A DNA stretch of 64,000 nt. Origin: Erodium maritimum. Its lineage: Eukaryota > Streptophyta > Magnoliopsida > Geraniales > Geraniaceae. The notes beneath the pieces were generated by a model. The model was not told the DNA's origin. It did no database searches and worked only from the letters and a program-made list of their open reading frames with translations. Numbering within the stretch: the first letter of the stretch is position 1; each line of letters starts with the position of its first letter. Shown piece by piece: positions 1 to 10,549 of this stretch. A program made the position numbers and the translations under genes. The DNA lies in assembly GCA_963921825.1 (NCBI GenBank), contig OY997593.1, positions 47,910,039 through 47,974,038 of the forward strand, given 5' to 3'.

Positions 1-383
1 GCCAGGTCTCTCCGGGAGCATCGTCGCCGGTGATCTTGGTGTTAAGGAGGCACCGACCGATATATGGGTCCTTGGGCCTGTACTTGTTAACGACGACACC
101 CTCTTCGTCTTTCTTCGAGATCTTCACCGGCTTGGCCGCAGGAGCTTCTGTGGTGACCTGGGCTCTAACCGGGATCATTCTGATCCGTCCGGCATTAACA
201 TTTCTTACTGGGTACACCAAACTCTGCAGAGGACCCATATGACAAAAACACACTTAGATCAACTATCCCTACTCAAACATGTTGAAAATTGAGGCCTACC
301 TTGTTGAAGTTGATTCTCTCGTTTCTGGTGGGAAGAGGAGACGAGGAAGGGAGAGAAACGGCGGCATTGACAACGGCAGCCAT
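1..383 (-). CDS. petH: Ferredoxin-NADP(+) reductase, leaf type, chloroplast (5' end, two exons, partial)
   Basis: Reads leftward off the window. Exon 1 (383-300) begins at an ATG and encodes [15 protein letters not shown] and on to NFNK, a Ser/Ala-rich plastid transit peptide. It ends AAG|GTAGGC. Exon 2 starts at 223 after TTCTGCAG, phase 0, and reads through [42 protein letters not shown] to the edge. The last block is the highly conserved start of the FAD-binding domain of plant FNR. The enzyme passes electrons from reduced ferredoxin to NADP+ at the end of the linear photosynthetic chain, on the stromal side of the thylakoid. The acidic/basic linker ([12 protein letters not shown]) suits the leaf rather than the root isoform. 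Intron 1 is 224-299. The FAD- and NADP-binding residues lie outside the window. No break is seen in the visible part. Identification rests on recalled family sequence. Confidence 0.92.
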
Positions 384-965
384 TGTTGATCCGAACAGAG
401 AGCTGGAGTGATCGATCACGAATTTGGATGCGGTGGCAAAGAGGAGAGTAAAGAAGAAAGAGACAGAAAGAGGAATTGCAGTGATGGTGGGAGAGATGAA
501 GATTAATGGATGGGTGGGAGAGAATGGAGTGGCAATTGCATTGTAGTGATGGTTTTATTCAGTGGCTCTCATTCGTGTGCCTTAGATTTTGTGAGGATAA
601 CGTACGTGCCTTGTCAATTATTTACATGCTATCAAACGATGCCGTTTAGTAGCTTCTACCATGACATTTTACGCAACGGCTAAGCTAAACAAGTTCCCAA
701 AAGTATTGGGCTTCATTTTATGGTCACCTAGACCCAGCCCAGGACTCTCGACGTCTAGTCACTACCCTCTTTTGCTGCCTGCAATGCTCAAGTCTTTAAG
801 AAAAGGTTCATGTTTGAGTTAGTCCCCTGTCGTTTAAACGGCAACTAGGCATCAAGATCACCAAAAACATTTGAACCGTCGACCCCTTTCATTAGTTAGA
901 AAGTTGAAGCGTTGGTTTGTGAGGTTGGAATTTTGGAAAAAATATAAAAGGATGAAAGAGACACA
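384..965. other. 5' flank of the FNR gene, no gene seen
   Basis: About 580 bases upstream of the FNR start and before the first retroelement. Read on the minus strand, the first 150 bases are pyrimidine-rich (runs such as TTTCTTCTTTACTCTCCTC), as expected of a plant 5' UTR. No ORF with recognisable content is present. The promoter must lie here, but no single TATA box could be assigned with confidence. Confidence 0.4.
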
Positions 966-979
966 ATATGTATTGTATA

Positions 980-3108
980 TATAACGCATCTAGTAAAAAC
1001 GTTTTTTTGTAACTTGAGATCTCTCTCTTGCTCTAGCCGCTTGCCATAGTTATGGAGCTACTCTCTGTCACCGTCACTGTTATGTCCTCTGTCGTGCCTC
1101 TACTTGGGGCTGGTGTCGCTGAGCCTATCGGTTCTGTCACCCCTGTGCTGTCCAATCCCTCGTAGATCGTGTATGGTGATGGGGATAAGACATGCCGAAG
1201 GAGGAAGCTTAAACCACTTGCTCCGGTTTCTTCCTCCTCTCCACCTTCTACATTTGCACTACCGCCGCTCGTTCCGGGACCCTCGACGGGCTGGTTCCCT
1301 TCTCCATGGGAGCGGTTTGCTCTTCACCGGTTTCAAAACCGAGAAGGGGACGGCCTATGCGACGTCCCCTTGTTGCTTCTTCCCCAAGCAATATGCGACC
1401 ACCTCCTCCATCAAACCCTAGTCTGTCGGCCCCCCAACCAAGCCACGACCTTGCGCTGGCTCCTCTTGAAGGCGTGATTTCTAGGGTTGCGACTCCCGAT
1501 CCCCAACACGCCCCCTCTTCGTCTGTTATCCCACAGACTCCGTTGTTGCAGCTGGATCCGGCCAATGGCAAGGCGCCTATGGAGGACATTCCTACGACGA
1601 CGGTGGAGGGCCTGGTGTTAGGGCGGTGCCTTCCCAATCAGGGGAGGATTTTGTTCATTCCTGCAAGCCTCAAGAACCCGATGGGGATTTCTTGCGATCC
1701 TTCGCGACACCTGGACACTAACGAGATCTCTTTGGCCTCGACTTCTCTGGCTCTGGACCTTCAAGCCTCCCTAGCAGGCCTTCAGGATGGTGTATCGTCC
1801 TGTTCGCTTGAAGATGAAGACGAGGTCGAGGTCGTTGTTTCGTTCTCTCCTACCGTCTCAACAACCATTTCTCGTCAACAATGGGGTATGGTGGGGAAGT
1901 TGTGGTCACCAAAGGCTCCCCAGAAGGAGACCCTCCTACGTATAATCACTACCACGTGGGAGAATGCTGCCGAGGGCCTTGTTGTCAAGGAGCTAGGGCA
2001 TAGTCTCTTTGGATTATACTTCAGATCCTCTAAAACTCGGGCATGGGTTAGGGGCAACGAGCCTTGGTGCTTTAACGGGCGTGCCCTCCTGTTCGGGGAC
2101 CTAGACCTCTGTGCTCGGGAGTTGCTTGTTCTGGACTGAGTGTAGTTGTTGGCACATGCGCGAGGTCTGCCACCTCTAGTTCGAACAAAAGAGACGAGGA
2201 CATCTATAGGGTATGCGTTAAGAACGTGTGTGGATGTCCTGACCAGTGGGGAATGCGTTGGGGTGATACTGTCAGGGTTCGGTTTTGGCACCTTCTTTAT
2301 AGGCCCCTCCGACGAGGCCTGGTCCTTCGATTTAAGGAATTCCCGGAGCCAGCCAAGATCGATCTGACCTATTCTAAGCTTCTGAGTTTCTGCTACAATT
2401 GTGGAAAGCTTGGGCATGTTGTGAAGGATTGCACATGGGCGGTCAGAGGCACTCCAAGGTATGACTCCTCTTTGTTGGAATATCAGAGAGATAAGCAGGT
2501 AAAGTCATAAGCGACGGATTTGGGAGAGGCTCCTCATACAACCGTTTCCTCGGCCACTGTACCTAAGGGCACCTTATCTGTGGATAGGGCCCCCTGGTTT
2601 CCACGGGCACTGTACCTAACGGTACGGTGGCTCGGGGAACCGGTCAGCTCCCTGCTGGTTCGATTGTTGAAGTTACAACGCCCATATCTAGTGGGTCTAG
2701 AGATGATGGGAGCACTGCGAATGGAGCATTTAAGAGGTCGGTAGCAGGAGCGTCTCGGGAGGATCAAGCGAGGGTTGAGAAACAGGCCTGCCAGGAGGAA
2801 TGCTAGACCGGCCGAGCATCTAAGACTGGCCCTAAGAGGGGTCCCTAGGCGATGCTTTTCCTCCCACCACTACTGTTGAGGTTCTTGGCCAACTTTCGGA
2901 GTAAGACTTCTGGTACCCCTTTCTCATCCCCCATATTCTATCATTGCCCAAGAGGCGTCACAATACCGTCTATGACGGCTCTAGTATTACAAGGATCAGT
3001 GAACCATTGTTCTTTATTTTGTCCTTTTTGTGGTCGGGGAGCCCGTTCTCCGATGCACTACATTGTAGTTTATTTAAATTAATAAAAGTTGCAACTTTTG
3101 CTTAAAAA
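980..3108 (+). mobile_element. Half-LINE family D, copy D1 (ORF1-only non-LTR retroelement)
   Basis: A 2.13-kb insertion flanked by a 14-bp direct repeat, ATATGTATTGTATA, at 966-979 and 3109-3122, with a short A-run (3103-3109) at its right end. That is the signature of target-primed reverse transcription. Inside lies a broken ORF1-type reading frame (DUF4283-like domain followed by a CCHC zinc knuckle), then about 550 bases with no reverse transcriptase, then an AT-rich tail. A second copy of nearly the same size (D2) sits at 49190-54168 on the minus strand, and a fragment (D3) at 3405-4600. Because ORF2 is absent, mobilisation must have used enzymes from another LINE. The insertion lies about 600 bases upstream of the FNR start. 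Confidence 0.82.
1306..2510 (+). pseudogene. LINE ORF1-type protein, DUF4283-like plus CCHC zinc knuckle (frameshifted)
   Basis: The frame from 1306 runs 277 codons to a stop at 2139. It holds a Pro/Ser-rich N-terminal half, then a DUF4283-like block (from about 1870: GMVGKLWSPKAPQKETL, LVVKELGHSLFGLYF, WCFNGRALLFGDLD). The continuation (LPPLVRTKETRTSIGYAL) is in the same frame after stops at 2139-2145, and the rest has shifted frame from about 2226. It ends in a perfect CX2CX4HX4C knuckle, CYNCGKLGHVVKDC (about 2390-2431). In plant L1 elements this protein coats the RNA. The breaks make it non-coding today. D3 and D2 carry homologous text with different breaks, so the ancestral frame was open. 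Confidence 0.75.
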
Positions 3109-3122
3109 ATATGTATTGTATA

Positions 3123-3404
3123 GTGGTCTTAAATCTCTAAATAAAAAGAATATGCCACATGTATTTTTTTATTGTTTGTTCTATTTTTTCTTTTTTATTA
3201 CTTAATATTTTTTTTGACTACACGGTACATGCATTTAATTCAAATAGAAAAAGAGTTATTATACTGTATAAGGCCCTAGAAGGTCAATTTACAAAATACT
3301 TAGAGACAAGTGAACCATTACAAACGGTGTTTGAAAAACTGCATATGAAAACTGACATTAGACTAAGACGAAACCGACGAATATTGCTTAAGGTATTTCC
3401 TAAA
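3123..3404. other. AT-rich spacer, no gene seen
   Basis: Between the right TSD of D1 and the D3 fragment. It is T-rich at first (3160-3220) and then featureless. An 89-codon open frame here has no recognisable motif and I do not call it a gene. Confidence 0.35.
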
Positions 3405-4600
3405 CGCTGCATACTCAGTAGAGTGTGACCGAACCTACATTCATCACTTTCAGAGGGAGGCATGACTCTTACCAGGGACCCCTCCTAAGGCCAGTCCCTA
3501 GAGCCATGAATTTCTTTCATCCCTCTTGGCGGGGCTGTTTAGCCCTCGCCTGGTGCTCCCTAGGCTCTTCTAAAGTGTCCTTTTTCTGGCCCATCCTCCC
3601 TATTGGGGCAAGTTCAAAGCCATAAGGTGTAGTCGATTCCTTGGGCCTTCTCCGACATCCCCCCCTATCTGGGAGATTAGGTGGGATATACGAGGTTACA
3701 ATTGACCCCCTTCCTCGAGATGGTGAGGTCTTAGGTGGGATAGCCGAGGTCAACATGCTGAAACCTAAGGATTGTTGTACCGGTTTTCCCTAATCCGTCG
3801 CATACAACATGGCCCGTGACCAATATGCCCACAATTCCCACAAAAGGTTGGCAGTTTGGTGTAGGTGAGAGCGCACTGGACCGGGTCCTTGAATTCATTG
3901 AAGCGTAGTAGAAGATTCCTATGTAGGGATTGATCCACCGTGTGCCAATATCGTACCTTGATTGACCCTCCCCAACATTGTCCCTCTTTATCACAAACTG
4001 TATCCACATAGGACCCCAACACTACTCCAATCATCTGCCTGGTTTTCCTCGTCGGTACTACTGGTGGAATGTCATGGGCATGGACCCATAGTTGCAACCG
4101 ATTCAGGGTGGGGAGGTCTCGGGCTAGAGGGTGGTTCCCACCGAAACACCATGGTTCGTTGCCCCGAACCTAAGATCGAGCCTTCGACGACTCAAAGTAT
4201 AAGATGAATACCCTTGGCTCAATATCCTTGATCACCAAGCCAGCCGCTGAACGTCTCCATGCAGTGGTGATGATCCGCATCAGGGTTTCCTTTCTGGGGG
4301 GTCGCAGGGTCATCAGCTTCCCGAGCATCCCAAATTGATGGCGAGCCAGCATCCTTGGGTCCACTGCCCCATCTGGTACTAGGATCTCCATGTCCTCCTT
4401 CTCCCCAATAGAGCAGATGGATAGGCTCTCCTAAAGACTCCCCATCGGAGAAGCCGTCGAATTAAGCGGGGTATGAACGATTGGAGCGAGGAAAACCTCA
4501 GATGTTGGAGTAGTTCCCTCCTAACGTAGTAGAAACTCTTGAATAGGAGAGAGGGAGGAGATAACCGGGATACAATCCGCGTTTGGCAATGGAAAAGGCG
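3405..4600 (-). pseudogene. Half-LINE family D fragment (D3), ORF1 remnant
   Basis: Minus-strand homologue of D1. On that strand, 4391-4170 encodes GMLGKLMTLRPPRKETLMRI and VIKDIEPRVFILYFESSKA (DUF4283-like). In another frame, 4097-3765 encodes IPPVVPTRKTRQMIG, LLLRFNEFKDPVQ and a degenerate knuckle, CGNCGHIGHGPCC. The stretch 3405-3545 aligns by eye with 52290-52440 of D2 (shared CCTAAACGCTGC and AGGGACCCCTCC). The 3' tail and poly(A) seen in D1 and D2 are missing, so this copy is truncated. No TSD was found. The boundary with the adjacent LINE fragment near 4600 is approximate. Confidence 0.65.
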
Positions 4601-5130
4601 GGATATGATCCTAGTTTCCACAATAACATCCAAGGTGTCTACCTTGATCTTGAGAGTATCAATTTTCTTTTCCACCCAACCAAAGACATTAATTCTCCAA
4701 GTTCTCAAAAAAGATTTGAGTGATCTCAAATTATACCACAGACAACAATGGGGTCCCCAGAAATAACAATAGTCTGCCAATGCTCGAAACAATCAAAGAA
4801 ACTTGGATGAGCAAGCCAAATACTAATGAACCTAATATGTTTAGGGCCCAATAAAAAGAACATGTTTGTGATCTGAAATACTCCTAAGAAAGCAAGTTTG
4901 AGTTATGTTGGAGAAAGTGTTGGGTAGAGAAGAAGGGATAAGAAATCTATCTAATCTGGAGGCCAAGGATTCAGTACCAAACCAAGTAAACTTCCCACCT
5001 CCCAAAGGTAAGTCCAAGGCTCCAACGTCAACCAAAAAGAAAAAAAAAGACAGGGAGTTGAAAAATCTGTTATTAAATCTCTTAGAAGAACACAAAACTT
5101 CATTAAAACCTCCCCCATAGATAAATTACT
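4601..5130 (-). pseudogene. LINE ORF2 fragment: end of endonuclease and linker
   Basis: On the minus strand, 5060-4841 reads LDLPLGGGKFTWFGTESLAS, SRLDRFLIPS, RSISDHKHVLF. This is the C-terminal part of the L1-type apurinic endonuclease; LINE5 has LIDLPLTGGKYTWFGPGSLA and SRIDRYF in the same place. Further on, 4790-4600 resembles the linker between endonuclease and RT (FLRTWRINVFGWVEKKIDTL). Stops and frame changes separate the pieces. The N-terminal endonuclease and the RT core are not present next to it. Confidence 0.7.
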
Positions 5131-5435
5131 GATCAATAGCTAGCAATTCTTCATTTAAAAAAGACCACATTTCCGATCTCTTAACTAAACAACAAGAAGC
5201 ATACACAAAAACAAAAAACAAGGGAGAGAGATAAGAGACGTACATTCCAAACCAAATAAGTGTCTGCTCAGATTTTCAACCCCATGGAGTTAAAACCATG
5301 AAGAATGCCATTTTTTTAAACTTCGGGTACCATATAGAACATGAATTTATGTCAAGTAAGTTAAATGAAAATCATATAGTTGACTGTAATTTTCTTACCC
5401 ACTTCAAACTCACTGTATTATAGGTCTTAATTTTT
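5131..5435. other. AT-rich spacer, no gene seen
   Basis: About 300 bases with no reading frame or repeat that I can assign. It ends at the T-run that marks the 3' end of the minus-strand LINE piece to its right. Confidence 0.35.
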
Positions 5436-6425
5436 TTGATCAGCAAAACGAATTTAGATTAAACCTTTTTTGAGGTGAAAAAGGAGTTACAAAAGAACAA
5501 TATACAAGAAGAAACCACATCTAGAGCCATAACGAAACATTAGCTAGCTACCCAACACACAACCCACTAACTTGCAAACCAAGCAACTAAAAAAAATAAG
5601 ACTACTACGCACAAATAGTTAACTTGAAACTCAAGCTACTAGGCAACAACACACTAGATAACTTATAACCCAAGCTATTAGGATTCAATAACAGCTCATG
5701 GCCAAACCAACAAACCAAAGTCACAAAACCATTGATCAAGCCTGGAAAAATAAAGGCAACACAACCAAACAACAGTCAACTAGAAGTACTGAAACATAAG
5801 ATCCACCTAAGAGAAACAACTTCAACCAAAACGGTCATCAGTCAAAACTGTAGCAAACCCCAATCCATCATGAGGCCAAGAATCCTGACTGATACACCAC
5901 CACCAACCTTCAAAACCAGACTTCCCACACAAGATGTAAGACAACCAACAAGAATAGAGCCAACCCTGTAAAGCAAACAAGGAAAAAAAAACTCACCTGA
6001 CCACCAAGATGAACAACCATGAACACTCAGCCTAAGAATTACACACACACCAGAAAAAGAAACCCACACAGAAGAAAAGAAAAGACAAGATCCCACCTCA
6101 CCATTATCCTCACCAAGAACCTACACTCAACCCATAAGCCACCCCAAACCCAAACCAAAACCCATCCCCACCCCACCCCACAAATAGCAATCGAAAACAC
6201 CAAAGACACAACTGTCCAAACCTCAGCACAACAACACAATGTTACAGACCTCATCATAGAAGGTTAAGATGTGGCAACAATCAAAAAACACCCCTGAACA
6301 TGTATCAGGAAGAACCCAACAACATCAACATGGAAAAACATAAGAGCACCAGTCCCTTGATATAATAACAACAACCAAGATCAGCAACTTGATATATAGA
6401 GGCCATTCACAAGAGTGGATTCTAG
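5436..6425 (-). mobile_element. LINE 3' UTR fragment, minus orientation
   Basis: Begins on the plus strand with TTTTTTTGATCAGCAAAAC. On the minus strand this is GTTTTGCTGATCAAAAAAA, the same terminal motif that closes three other LINE copies here (7370-7387, 22664-22679, and a variant at 48211-48228). The minus-strand sequence inward is G/T-rich (TTTGGGTTTGGGGTGG and similar), like the 3' UTR at 47480-47700. No coding part of ORF2 is visible, so this is a strongly 5'-truncated copy. The right boundary is approximate and no TSD was identified. Confidence 0.65.
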
Positions 6426-6429
6426 CCAG

Positions 6430-7388
6430 CCTCAACATCATGATCTTGGCCCTATTTGGTCACCTCTAGCTGTAGAAAGGGCTGGTGTAACATTCTGCAA
6501 GGAACTCTCTGGCAACTCTGGCTCTCCAGGAACTCTCTTCTCTTTAAAGGTCAACAAGAGTCCTCCTCTCAACTTTTTGTCAAAATTCTGAATATCTCCT
6601 ACAGCTGGGAGTGGGCTTCCTTTGACAAATACTATCATTTCACTCTCCAAGACTGGATGAACAATCCTTGGCAACTTCTCAGAAAATGATCACTGCATTG
6701 CATCTGGGTGGGGCTTTGGGGATGGTTTGGGTGAGTTTGGTGAGTTTGGTAAGGTTTTTGTTGCTCTCTCTGGTTCTTGTGTGTGGGCTCTCCTTTTCTT
6801 CTCCCCTCTTCTTACCTGTGGGTAGTTTCATCTTAGGAGTGAGTGTTTTCCTTTTCTTCTGCTCTTTTCTCTTTTGCAGGTTCTTTTTGCAGCTTCACTT
6901 GGTCTGGTTCCCTCATTCTTCCTATGGGCAAGCATTCTCATCAATCACAAGACTCTGAAGCTATATGGTGCTTTTAGCTGCATTACTTGGTACTCAAGCA
7001 ACTCCATCTGCTCATGACATCTGATCTACTCGTCTACCTCTTCAACTCATGGATAAACATGCTTCTTCGATCCATTGCTGGATTACTTTTAATTGATATT
7101 ACTTGAAAGTCAAGCAACCTCTACTCTCACAAGGCCTGTTACAATCTCAACTCCTCTTACATCTTTGCTTTGAAGCCCCTCTCTACCAGCCTGAAGACTT
7201 GATTACACCTCTTGGTCTTCTTAGGCTCCCCACAATCCTTGACACTAAACTACCCTACTGTTTAGTATCCCTCTCTCTTACAGTTTTCTACCCTTTCTTT
7301 TGTGCAAACTTGTAATTACCTTTTGTTTGCTGCAATCTGTAGTGAGATTACTTTTTGTAATCCTCTCCTTGCTGATCAAAAAAAAAAA
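6430..7388 (+). mobile_element. 5'-truncated LINE, 3' end with poly(A)
   Basis: Carries the last part of a LINE ORF2 followed by a long 3' UTR, ending TTGCTGATCAAAAAAAAAA at 7370-7388. The coding part (about 6457-6689) reads ILQGTLWQLWLSRNSLLFKG and YSWEWASFDKYYHFTLQDW. This matches the extreme C-terminus of LINE4 ORF2 (ILQVTIWQTWLARNSLLFNG, YGWEWSSFSSSYHFTVLDW). Truncation at the 5' end is normal for LINE insertions. A clear TSD could not be picked out. Confidence 0.78.
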
Positions 7389-8003
7389 CCAACAGATATA
7401 AGAGAAACAAGCAGAAGGTGTTACTTACAGTGCAAAGCAAACTCATTGTCAAAAACTCAAAATACTCTTGTTAGAGAGCCAATCATGTGGGGGATTATTA
7501 AACCAAAGTTTGACAGTGTAATAAAAAGATGTATATTAACAGCAACAAAAAATTAAACTGAGCCAAATGTTTCAATTTTGCATCATACAAAAGAAAACCA
7601 CTCCTGAGTTGTACCTGTGTGTATAAAATGTTTAGCTAAAATGGAAACACTTTGTCATGAATATTAGGGTCAATTTGGTGTAGAAATACTATAAGCTGAC
7701 CTCGCGCTCATTTCATGAATATTTTCGATAGGAACTTGTGACCTAAAAAACTGTGTAGATGTAAAAATTTACAAGAATAAATGAAACACTCAAGTCAACT
7801 TTTATTTAGACAGCATGCCATGGCTTACCTTATACACAATATATGGAAAAAAATACAATATCTACAGAACATGACATATGTATATATGTTGTCCACACAT
7901 ATACTTGATTACAAGCGAAAACGAAAGCATGCATGAGTGCATACGTACATATATATATTGTACGTACCATATTGCTATGCATCAATATTCGACGGTACAT
8001 AAA
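7389..8003. other. 3' flank of the P450 gene
   Basis: No gene seen. On the minus strand this is the region downstream of the P450 stop codon. A minus-strand AATAAA hexamer lies at 7801-7806, about 200 bases past the stop, and is a plausible poly(A) signal. The remainder is AT-rich and unassigned. Confidence 0.4.
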
Positions 8004-10324
8004 CTAGAGTGCAATACTGGTGCGCGGTTTGAGAAGAAGTTGAAGTGGAGTTGCTTTCATGTTGGTGAGTCCAGCGCTTTGGGTCATATCAACCGGCACA
8101 TTGGAAGGGGTCGATATCTCAAACCCTTGAAGGAAACTGGCCAATGCCAAGTGCACCACTTGCAGACCAAACGCGGATCCAGGACATCCCCTCCGACCAC
8201 TTCCAAACGGAATGAAACTAAAATGTTGGCCCTTTAGATCAACATCCTTGTTCGGACCGGAGAGAAACCTCTCCGGCTCAAAAGTGAGAGGATCGGACCA
8301 CACTCTGGGGTCGGTCTGAATCTTGGAAGCATTTGGTATGAGACGAGTGCCTTTGGGGATATGGTATCCACCTAAGGAACAGTCCTCCGTGAAGACTCTC
8401 GGAGCTAAGAGGGGAGTAGGTGAATACAACCTCAGCGACTCTTTCACAACGGATTGTAAGTAAACTAGTTTATTCATGTCCGAGTCTTGCACCCATCTTT
8501 CCTTGCCCACGACCGCGTCTAGTTCTTGTTGAGCCTTCTTCATAGTTTGAGGATTGTTGAGTAAGAGCGAGATGGTCCATGTCAGAGTCACGCTACTGGT
8601 ATCGGTCGCCCCTGCAATCAATGCCTGCAAACATATACATTTGCCTGGTTTCGGTATTAGATACACCCTATGAATGGAAAATACACTTATTTTTATCGAG
8701 AATGTAAAAACCATTAGACACTAATCAGACGGAGAAGATCCCTAAACACTAGACGAGGATTAATCAGATTATTATTTTATGTATATTATTAAATTTGATA
8801 TCATTCTATATAAAATACATTAGAGTATCAACTGTAACACTTGAATATAGGGGCTCCAGTAACACAACTAGAATAATTTTATGGTCTCTCTTGGTTTGTG
8901 AAAAAATATAAGTTGTTTTTTAATTACTAATCCTACCCAACGGTTGATTGAACCGGTCAATTTATTGATCGGATCGACGATTAATCAATCGAATCAGTGC
9001 ATATTCCACACAAACAACCAAAAACGCGTTAAGAGAATAAATGGGACCCCATAACCCATTTCAACGCCTAAACACCATCAAACGAAAGATTTTTACATCT
9101 TGATTTTTATCCACAATAACAAAACAAGAAACTTAATATAATATTAACCTAGCCTAAATCCACACGCGTTCTAATAAATATTTTATGTGCTAGTGTATGT
9201 CTTAATCCAACTAATCAACCCGATGAGCAAGGAAATTACATTTTCACCCCCTATTTAACGTGCTACAAAGGGAATAATATTTAAGTGACTAATCCATGAT
9301 ACGATCCACTCCATACAGTGTTGCACACCGTCGAAATCAAATAAGCAACAGTTTAATTTGTAATAAGTATACTCACCAAGCACGTTGATTTGATTATAGT
9401 ATCATCATCATAACCGGCTAGCTCTGTGCCATGAACGGCTGAGATCATGGCATCCATGAAATCGTGGTCTTCATGAGAAGTAGTACTAGTGTTTGAGGAG
9501 AGTTTCTTGTGACGATGCTCATCCAGCCATTCGGTGAGTATGGAGTCCAACTCTTGAGCCACCATCTTCATCTTCTTGATATGTCCCCCAATATCAAGCC
9601 GCTCCAGGAAAGGAAAGGCATCGGAGGCCACAGACACCCCCATGTGCTCGAAAAACTGTCTCAGGGCTTCTAAGCACCGACGCTTCTTCACGTCATCGGA
9701 GCTAGGGTTCTTGGTCGTGTTCACGGTCATGTCGTAGCGCTTTCCGGCAACTATCCTCACGATGATGTTGAGAGACATGTTGGAAAGCCACTCCTTCATC
9801 TCCACCAAGACGGGCAGATCTTTTTTGTGGCGGCAAAGCTGGTGAAGGCCCTTGACGAGCATCTCCACCTCGGAAACGCAGACATGCTTGAGCAGGACGA
9901 TGCGGCGGGTGGAGAGCAGCTCCAGCGTAGCGATCTTGCGGATCTCTCGCCAGTAGGCGCCGTAAGGAGTGAAGGCGAACATGGCGTAGTTGTAGGCGAG
10001 GTGTTTAGCGGCGGCGAACTCGGGGCGGGAGGTCAAGGCCAAGTCATGCGTTGTGTAGCACTCCTTGGCCATCTCCCAACTACTCACCACCACCGCTCGG
10101 TGCGACCCCAGCCCGATGGTGAAGATGGCTCCGCACTTGTCGGCCAGCTCTCCCAGTGTCACGTGCGGAGGCCTGGCTCCTCCGGCCAGCAGGGGGAGGT
10201 GCCCGATTACTGGCCATCCACCTGACGCCATGGGTGGCATTCCGGGAACCCTGCCTTTTTTGTTGCTCTGTGCAAAGAAATATATGACAAGGAGGCCAAA
10301 CAGCACGGCTATGACTGTAACCAT
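8004..10324 (-). CDS. Cytochrome P450, CYP82-like, two exons
   Basis: Exon 1 is 10324-9377 (316 codons) and exon 2 is 8624-8004 (206 codons plus stop). The 752-bp intron has GT (TTG|GTGAGT) and AG (TTTGCAG|GCA) ends and joins in phase 0, giving 522 residues, normal for CYP82. Domains in order: membrane anchor (residues 2-19), Pro-rich hinge (PGMPPMASGGWPVIGHLP), helix C (WREIRKIATLELLS), I-helix oxygen-binding AGATDTSS just after the splice junction, K-helix KESLR, FEPERF, and heme loop FGSGRRGCPG with the ligand Cys near residue 463. Every catalytic motif is intact and no stop interrupts it. It should be an ER-anchored monooxygenase. CYP82 members act in specialised metabolism (terpenoid homoterpenes, flavonoids, coumarins, alkaloids), but the substrate cannot be read from sequence. 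Subfamily assignment is from memory of conserved blocks. Confidence 0.93.
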
Positions 10325-10375
10325 ATTTTCTGTTTTTGAAAAATCCTGGGTTTGCTTGTTTTGGATGGTTGAGTC

Positions 10376-10386
10376 CGTATATATAA
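10376..10386 (-). promoter_or_regulatory. Probable TATA box of the P450 gene
   Basis: The minus strand reads CCATTATATATACGG across this site, 52-62 bases upstream of the P450 ATG. That would place the transcription start about 25-30 bases before the ATG, a short but acceptable plant leader. The call rests on sequence and position only. Confidence 0.5.
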
Positions 10387-10549
10387 TGGTGAAAGGTCAC
10401 TTGATGTTCCTATTTAATTGCGACTTTGTCCCGTGTCGCCTCTTATGTATACTAGTTACATTACCTTAATTAAACTTATACTTATTTAATAAACACATTA
10501 TTTTAAATTAATTTCCACAAGATATATTAAGGATTTTCACAATCCAGTA

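Noticed and set aside
6001..6260. Thr/Lys/Pro-rich open frames in the C-rich stretch
   Set aside because: Low-complexity strand of a LINE 3' UTR in reverse orientation; no coding signal.
9827..10225. Plus-strand 132-codon frame within the P450 exon
   Set aside because: Antisense shadow of P450 exon 1, without motif.
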